From the NCBI GenBank assembly GCA_963513935.1, contig OY740768.1, positions 47,463,142 through 47,527,141 of the forward strand: a stretch of DNA of 64,000 nt, written 5' to 3'. The notes beneath the pieces are model-generated. The model ran no database searches. It saw only the letters and a program-made list of their open reading frames with translations, and was not told the origin of the DNA. Source of the stretch: Aphrophora alni. Its lineage: Eukaryota > Arthropoda > Insecta > Hemiptera > Aphrophoridae. The stretch's first letter is position 1. Every line of letters starts with the position of its first letter. Position numbers and translations under genes: made by a program. Shown here in pieces: positions 59,032-64,000 of the stretch.

Positions 59032-62000
59032 TTAATAAAAGTTAAAATTCCCCCTATTTAAACTGCGTTTGAAAAAGCACAAATTTCTTATATCGGCTAG
59101 GATAGGGCAGCGAGCAATAAAATGGTAAACCTTCTCCTTTTCATTTATGTTGCATAAGGAGCATAACCATATTTTATCGTTACACCTTGCTTTGATGATC
59201 CAACTTATTGTTTGTATATCATATTTATCAAATAAAACAAGTCTACTGCAGAGTTGAAAGTCAAGGTCCCGGTACTGTTTATGATATGTCGCATTTCTTG
59301 CCCTCTGTAAACATTCTCCCTCCCAAGTAACTCTGACCGCTTCAATAACACTAAGCATCTGTTCCCGTAGCCTATCAATATTGCTCATATCCACATCAAT
59401 CCCGTATTTATATCCTAACACTTTCCACTCCTGGTACCAGTAAATGCCACTTTTTATTATTTGTTTAGCAAGAATGTTTGGCAATCTATTCTTTAGTAAA
59501 GCTACAACCCTTAAAAGAAAATTCAGGTGGATTCTCAATGTATACAAATAAACCTTTTCAAACCCTCTTTCAAAAAAACAAGACATAATTTGGGGTGTTA
59601 TTTGGCAACTTAAATATTCTTTTTATAAATAATCTAAATACCCCTTCCAATTCATCGCTTTCCTTGTAGCCCCAGACCTGGGAACTGTAGCATAAAATCG
59701 CCTTCACAATAGAATTAAAACATAATATAAACTTGGCACTAAGTGGGACCCTCTCGTTACCTAAAAGGTTGTGCCATACCGCGATTATAGCATATTTTGC
59801 AGCCATAGATTTGTCCTTAAATTGAGTTTCCCATGACATTGATGGAGTAAGTATAACACCTAACTATTTATATTTATTGACAACCTCTACCCGTTGCCTT
59901 TTGTCACTTCTCATTTCTACACAACTGACCCCCTTTCCTAAAAACCATTATTTTAGATTTACTTAAATTAACCCGAAGATTCCATTTGTTACAATAATTT
60001 TCGAGTTTATTTATCATACTCTGCAAACTACCAGGAGTAGGGGACAGAATAACAATATCATCTGCATACAATAAAACACTGACCTTAAACCCTTCAAAAT
60101 CGCATCCTCCATCTAAAATATCAGCCAAATCGTTCACAAATAAAGAGAATAGCAATGAACTTAAAATACAGCCTTGTTTCAAACCCATATTAGTTTCAAA
60201 ACATTTCGTTACGCCCGCATTACACCACACTCCCGATGTTGTACCTTTGTAAAGCTCTTTTATAATATTCAGCATATGAGAAGAAACACCCAAACACGAT
60301 AACTTAAAATACAGCGCCTTTCTATCAATAGTATCAAAAGCAGAGGAAAAATCTACAAAAAAACAATACAGTTTCGCCCCCTTCTTTGACAGTTGCAACT
60401 GAATCATACTAGTTAAGTTGAATATGTTATCTATGGTGGAATAACCCTTTCTAAATCCGGCTTGAAATTCACTAATTATTTGATGACTGTGTACCCAATT
60501 GTTTAATCGATTGTGCAATAAACTAGCATACACTTTCGCTATACAATCTATAAATGACAGACCTCTGTAATTTTGCACACAATTGACATCCCCTTTTTTA
60601 TGCAAGGGAAAAATTATAGATTTTTTAAAACTTTCTAGAACGCGTTCTTCCATATATATTTTATTGAAAATAGCCAATAGCTTTGAACTTAAAAACCGTG
60701 GGCCGTTTTTAAAAAAATCATACGGTACTCCGTCAAAACCTGGAGCCTTCCCATCTTTCAATTTTGCCAAAATCGTTTGCAGTTCTTGCTGGTTGAATTG
60801 CTTGTCGAGATCATTGTCGAAAATATACTGTTCCGTATAAGAAATATCCCTTGGTACAATAAGAGGATTCAAAAGATTTTTAAAATACTCCACCCATTCG
60901 ACACAGCTAATATTTCCAGCTAATCTGCTTTTTGTATTTTTAAAACTTTTCATAGAATTCCAAAATTGTTTTGCATCTTTAACTTGCCCCAAACTATTTA
61001 CAACATATTTGTAATGTATCTTACGCTTAGTTCTGCATAACGATTTAAAGTTTTTATTTGCCTCTAAATATGCGACTTTAACCATAGTTGAATTTGTTTT
61101 GCGAAACAGCATTAAGAGTTTAAAAGCTCGCTGCCTTGATACCAGACATTCGAAATCAAGCCATTGTTGTTTTTTGTTTACCGTAGTGTTATTATTTGTA
61201 CTCGGTTTAAAGTGGGCTGCTTGTTTGATACAACGAATCATGCTATTGACATTTATCTGGTTATCATTCAAGACATCAAAGGTTGACATTTCCTTATCTA
61301 TGTTTTTACCGAACAAGACGTTATCTGAATTAGTCCATTTTATTCTTGGCAACAATGGTAGTATACAATCCCCACCCCTTTGGCTCTCTGCAAGTCTACC
61401 AACTTTACAATTTACATAAATAGGTAGATGATCCGATCTTGCATGACTTATAACCTCAAAATCATTTACTATTTCTAAACAACTCACTGATACAACCGCA
61501 AGGTCAATTACAGAATTACCCATCTTCCCAATAAAAGTAAATTCTCCTTCAGCATCACTTTGCGTTCTGCCATTCAAAACCACTAATCCAAAATTAAGGA
61601 ATAATTCTAGAAGTTTACCCCCCCCCCTTGTATTTAATATCCTGTCTTTCGATTTGTGACCACTCTAATTGTACTAGTTACATTAATATAATAATACATA
61701 TCAGAATTATTTTGTTCGTTAGATATTCGGCCATTAAAATCTCCAATTATTATTAAATTTTGCTCTGAATTTGAATTAATAAAATTACACAAATTTTCAA
61801 AGCTGTTCTCCCATTTGTTATAATTTAAATAAATTGGCAAAACCAACCAATTTTTAATTTCAATTATTTTTATATTACGTTTGCATACGAAACTAACTTC
61901 TTTAGTAAAGGATGACTGTAAATTTACACAACAAATAATACTTCCTATTGCCCTTCCAAAATTAGCATTTCTTTCAGCAAAACTAAAAAAATCGATTTTA

Positions 62001-62242
62001 AAATTAGAAAGACTCTTAACAATAAACTCTTCATCATGTTCAGATATAAATGTTTCTAATAACAAAATTATATCATACTTATTTAGTAAATGAAAAAAAT
62101 AATCTTCACCAACCTTGGCTCTTAGTCCACATACATTATAAGACAATATTTTAAAATTGCTAACCGTCTGAGGCACTATAATATTGTCCAACTCCTTATG
62201 AGCTGTTTGAGAACATTGTCCTGAGAAATTGGTGTTTAGTCC
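59032..62242 (-). pseudogene. LINE ORF2: endonuclease, reverse transcriptase, C-terminal zinc motif
   Basis: Endonuclease: LSYNVCGL near 62,150, LLLETF (Glu), IIIGDFNGRI (Asp/Asn), then after frame changes near 61,630-61,670 GLVVLNGR, NSVIDLAVVS and RSDHLPI. RT (about 61,000-59,940): KDGKAPGFDGVPYDFFKNG, NYRGLSF, FQAGFRKG, FVDFSSAFDTIDR, GLKQGCILSSLLFSLF and an intact YADDIVIL. C-terminal part (59,839-59,032) has SSQVWGYKESDELEGVF and a CSLCNINEKEKVYHFIARC zinc-like motif. Breaks: a shift near 61,665, a second at the ten-C run 61,618-61,627, a shift near 59,930, a TAG near 59,867 and a shift at the seven-A run near 59,575. All are single small changes. The frame follows ORF1 in the same phase after one TAG, with no ATG before the endonuclease. 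Confidence 0.9.
61618..61627 (-). other. Ten-C homopolymer causing a frameshift
   Basis: On the minus strand a run of ten G separates SKDRILNTRG from GGKLLELFLNFGL, which are continuous in relatives but in different frames here. The run length is the likely cause; it may be a real mutation or an assembly error at a homopolymer. Confidence 0.7.
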
Positions 62243-63151
62243 CTAAGAAGATGTTGTCTTCACTCCATTCTCGTCTGTCCATCCTGGTTGCAGCTTCCCT
62301 GGACCGTCCTTTCTCAACTCCGCTATGCGCGATGAGAAATCGTAGTTGAATAGATCCTTCAGCTTCACTATTCCATCCGTTCGGCCGGCCATCAGTGTGT
62401 TGTCCTTCCAGGTGAATTTGACACATTCTATTCTAATGTGGTCAAAAACTAACGGCATACGACGTCTTCCCAACTCTTTTTCTATCTCCCGTCAGACTGC
62501 AGCAAGGTAGGCTCGCTTTAATCTTACATCCTGTGTGTAATCCCGATGTACGACATAAGATGTTCCCTTTAACTTATTTACATTGGACATGATCCACCCA
62601 ATATCGTCATCTGAAGGGAACTGGGCAATTATTGCTCTGCCCTTTGCTCCTAATGGTTGCGCTCTATTGACCCACAAACCGCCATTACACTTTAACACTT
62701 CCACACAGAATTGTTTCACAAGGGCTTTAAAGTCTGTCTGACCATTCCATTTAAGACCTACAAAAATTAAATTGTTACGTCTAGATCTACCTTCTAAATC
62801 ATTAAGCTTATCCATAATAACCTGTTCTTGTTTCTTAATACAGTCTATCTTTGCTTTCAAAACTTTGTTCTCTTCCGTCAGACTTCTCACCTCAGAAGAC
62901 ACAATTAAGAGGTCTTTTTTAGTAGCCAATGTTGATAATTTTGTATCTAGCAAGTTACTCAACCCAGTCATTAGCTGTCCATGCGTCGTGTCACCTACCT
63001 TTTCATTATCCATCTTGTCACAATGCGTTTCCGACATTCCTAACGAAACACTTGCGTCTTCCGAAAATTCTGGCAAACTGTACGCCCTGAAACGTTTTAA
63101 ACCTTTCGGATTTTTTGGGGAAAAATATTTGTCAATCGTTGAGTCATTCAT
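62243..63151 (-). pseudogene. LINE ORF1 protein: coiled coil plus RNA-binding region
   Basis: Starts ATG at 63,151 (MNDSTIDKYFSPKNPKGLKR) and ends TAG at 62,243, 302 residues, with one in-frame TGA at 62,492 where relatives of the surrounding sequence would read Arg (CGA to TGA). A coiled coil (roughly residues 75-130; VRSLTEENKVLKAKIDCIKK) leads into SRRNNLIFVGLKW, the start of an RRM-like domain seen in LINE ORF1 proteins, then a basic C-terminal half with RAYLAAV and REIEKELGRRRMPLVF. The protein would coat the element RNA. In-frame ATG choice is based on the lack of any earlier ATG; upstream codons are open but probably untranslated. Confidence 0.8.
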
Positions 63152-63469
63152 AGGCCCGAAAAATTTCTCAAATTCCGCAAAATACGAAAAATGAAAATAA
63201 TACACAGGTGAGAGGTCTATCACTAACCTGCAGAACGAAACGTTAACGGAAACTAACGTTCTTCAATAACGTAAATATTTATGCTTCACACTATAAAATG
63301 CAATAATAATAATTGTAGTGAAATATTAATAAACTTTGATACTTAATACATGTTTTGTAGTGGACTATACATAGGCTACTTAAACAGGCGGGACCAAACT
63401 CGCTGTCTCATCGTAGACACGCACACTATTTACACACACACAAATAAAACAGTACACTTAACATATATT

Positions 63470-63683
63470 TACAGTATAACATACATTTTAGGGCTGGGAA
63501 AAGTTCTATGACATGTGTTTTGTTGTTAAACACTACCAAAAGTAACTGTTTAGGCTGCTGAATTAATTTAAGACACTTTTCTGCTTAATAAATCGCATAA
63601 CTACAATTAGGACTGTACAGTACAACATACATTTTAGGGCTGGGAAAAGTACTATGACGTGTGTTTTGTTGTTAAACAAATTT
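63470..63683 (+). repeat. 146-bp satellite-like unit, right of the LINE
   Basis: Begins with the 42-bp target duplication, then one complete unit (CTGGGAAAAGT at 63,494 and 63,641) and a partial unit broken off at about 63,683. Compared with the left unit it has a four-base insertion (AATAAATCGC). Confidence 0.8.
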
Positions 63684-64000
63684 AAACAAAAATAAAGCAT
63701 GCCTAATTGACATGCTTGGTGCATATTTGTTTGAAATCGATCGAATATTTTTCTCTCTAGCTTTTTATACATACAGACATACAGACAGATATTTTGTAAA
63801 AACCACTTTTTTGGACTCAGGGGGTCCCAAAACGGGTATATCCACAAAAATCTCATCATCGATTTTTTTTTGCGAACACTATACTTTCTCCATACTATAG
63901 TATAGTGTGAAAGTAAAATGGTAAGTAGTTAAAATATAGTTTTATTTATAAACTTGAAAAAATAAATACCGTAGCCTACTTGTTTGGAGAAATAAATGTA
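63684..64000. other. Dispersed-repeat-like sequence
   Basis: Contains ACATACAGACAGATATTTTG, then CAGGGGGTCCCAAAACGGG and a final palindromic patch CATACTATAGTATAG. Layout resembles the segment at 57,775-57,885. No gene is supported. Confidence 0.45.

Larger units (their letters stand above)
58486..63469 (-). mobile_element. Near-full-length LINE with ORF1 and ORF2, inactive
   Basis: A 5-kb minus-strand non-LTR retrotransposon: about 320 bases of 5' UTR, ORF1, ORF2, about 500 bases of 3' UTR, an AATAAA-containing end and a tail of TTCTA repeats (58,486-58,512) instead of a plain A-run. A 42-bp target duplication with two mismatches flanks it (58,444-58,485 and 63,470-63,511). Only a few stops and small frameshifts separate it from an intact element, so it is younger than the Jockey-like copy. 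The clade is not certain; ORF2 lacks a visible RNase H and ends with a CX2C..HX4C-type motif. Confidence 0.9.

Noticed and set aside
60583..61419. Plus-strand frames of 85-106 codons
   Set aside because: Antisense to the reverse transcriptase of the minus-strand LINE.

Overview
This is a eukaryotic, strongly A+T-rich window, most likely from an arthropod and probably an insect. The reasons are a spliced small secreted cysteine-rich gene with TATA and initiator elements, several insect-type non-LTR retrotransposons, long CA/GT and TA microsatellites, and many small fold-back elements. There are no operons, ribosome binding sites or CRISPR arrays. I cannot name the species.

Layout. 1-17,050 is nearly gene-free; it holds a diverged direct repeat pair (651 and 4,025), a compound microsatellite and one hammerhead-ribozyme-like motif (7,081-7,119). 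At 17,076-18,576 on the minus strand is the only host-type gene I can support: two exons encoding a 60-residue precursor with a signal peptide and a six-cysteine knottin pattern, complete with TATA box, canonical splice sites and poly(A) signal. 18,580-23,855 is intergenic, with odd 150-bp and 60-bp imperfect repeats and a (GT)28 tract. 23,868-29,186 is a decayed Jockey-like LINE flanked by a 12-bp target-site duplication; its reverse transcriptase is split by an 806-bp piece that carries a perfect 30-bp-arm hairpin, a lysine-tRNA-type primer-binding-site sequence and a Glu/Lys-rich coiled-coil reading frame. 30,250-39,360 contains satellite-like tandem repeats, fold-backs and a Penelope-like element remnant with a GIY-YIG domain and a hammerhead-like 3' motif. 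39,363-49,320 is almost featureless. 49,321-51,431 has a 78-bp tandem array and a 5'-truncated LINE with an 11-bp duplication. 52,328-53,955 is a decayed gene block with two tandem Ulp1/C48-type protease domains followed by the C-terminal part of a Pif1-type helicase. 57,212-57,731 is a long inverted repeat. 58,486-63,469 is a near-full-length minus-strand LINE inserted into a 142-146 bp tandem repeat with a 42-bp target-site duplication.

How it fits together: apart from the knottin gene, everything recognisable is a mobile element or a repeat, mostly inactive. The most notable items are the knottin gene, the several hammerhead/Penelope-like loci, the duplicated protease plus helicase block, the chimeric insert inside the Jockey-like LINE, and the LINE whose ORF1 and ORF2 share one frame across a single UAG.
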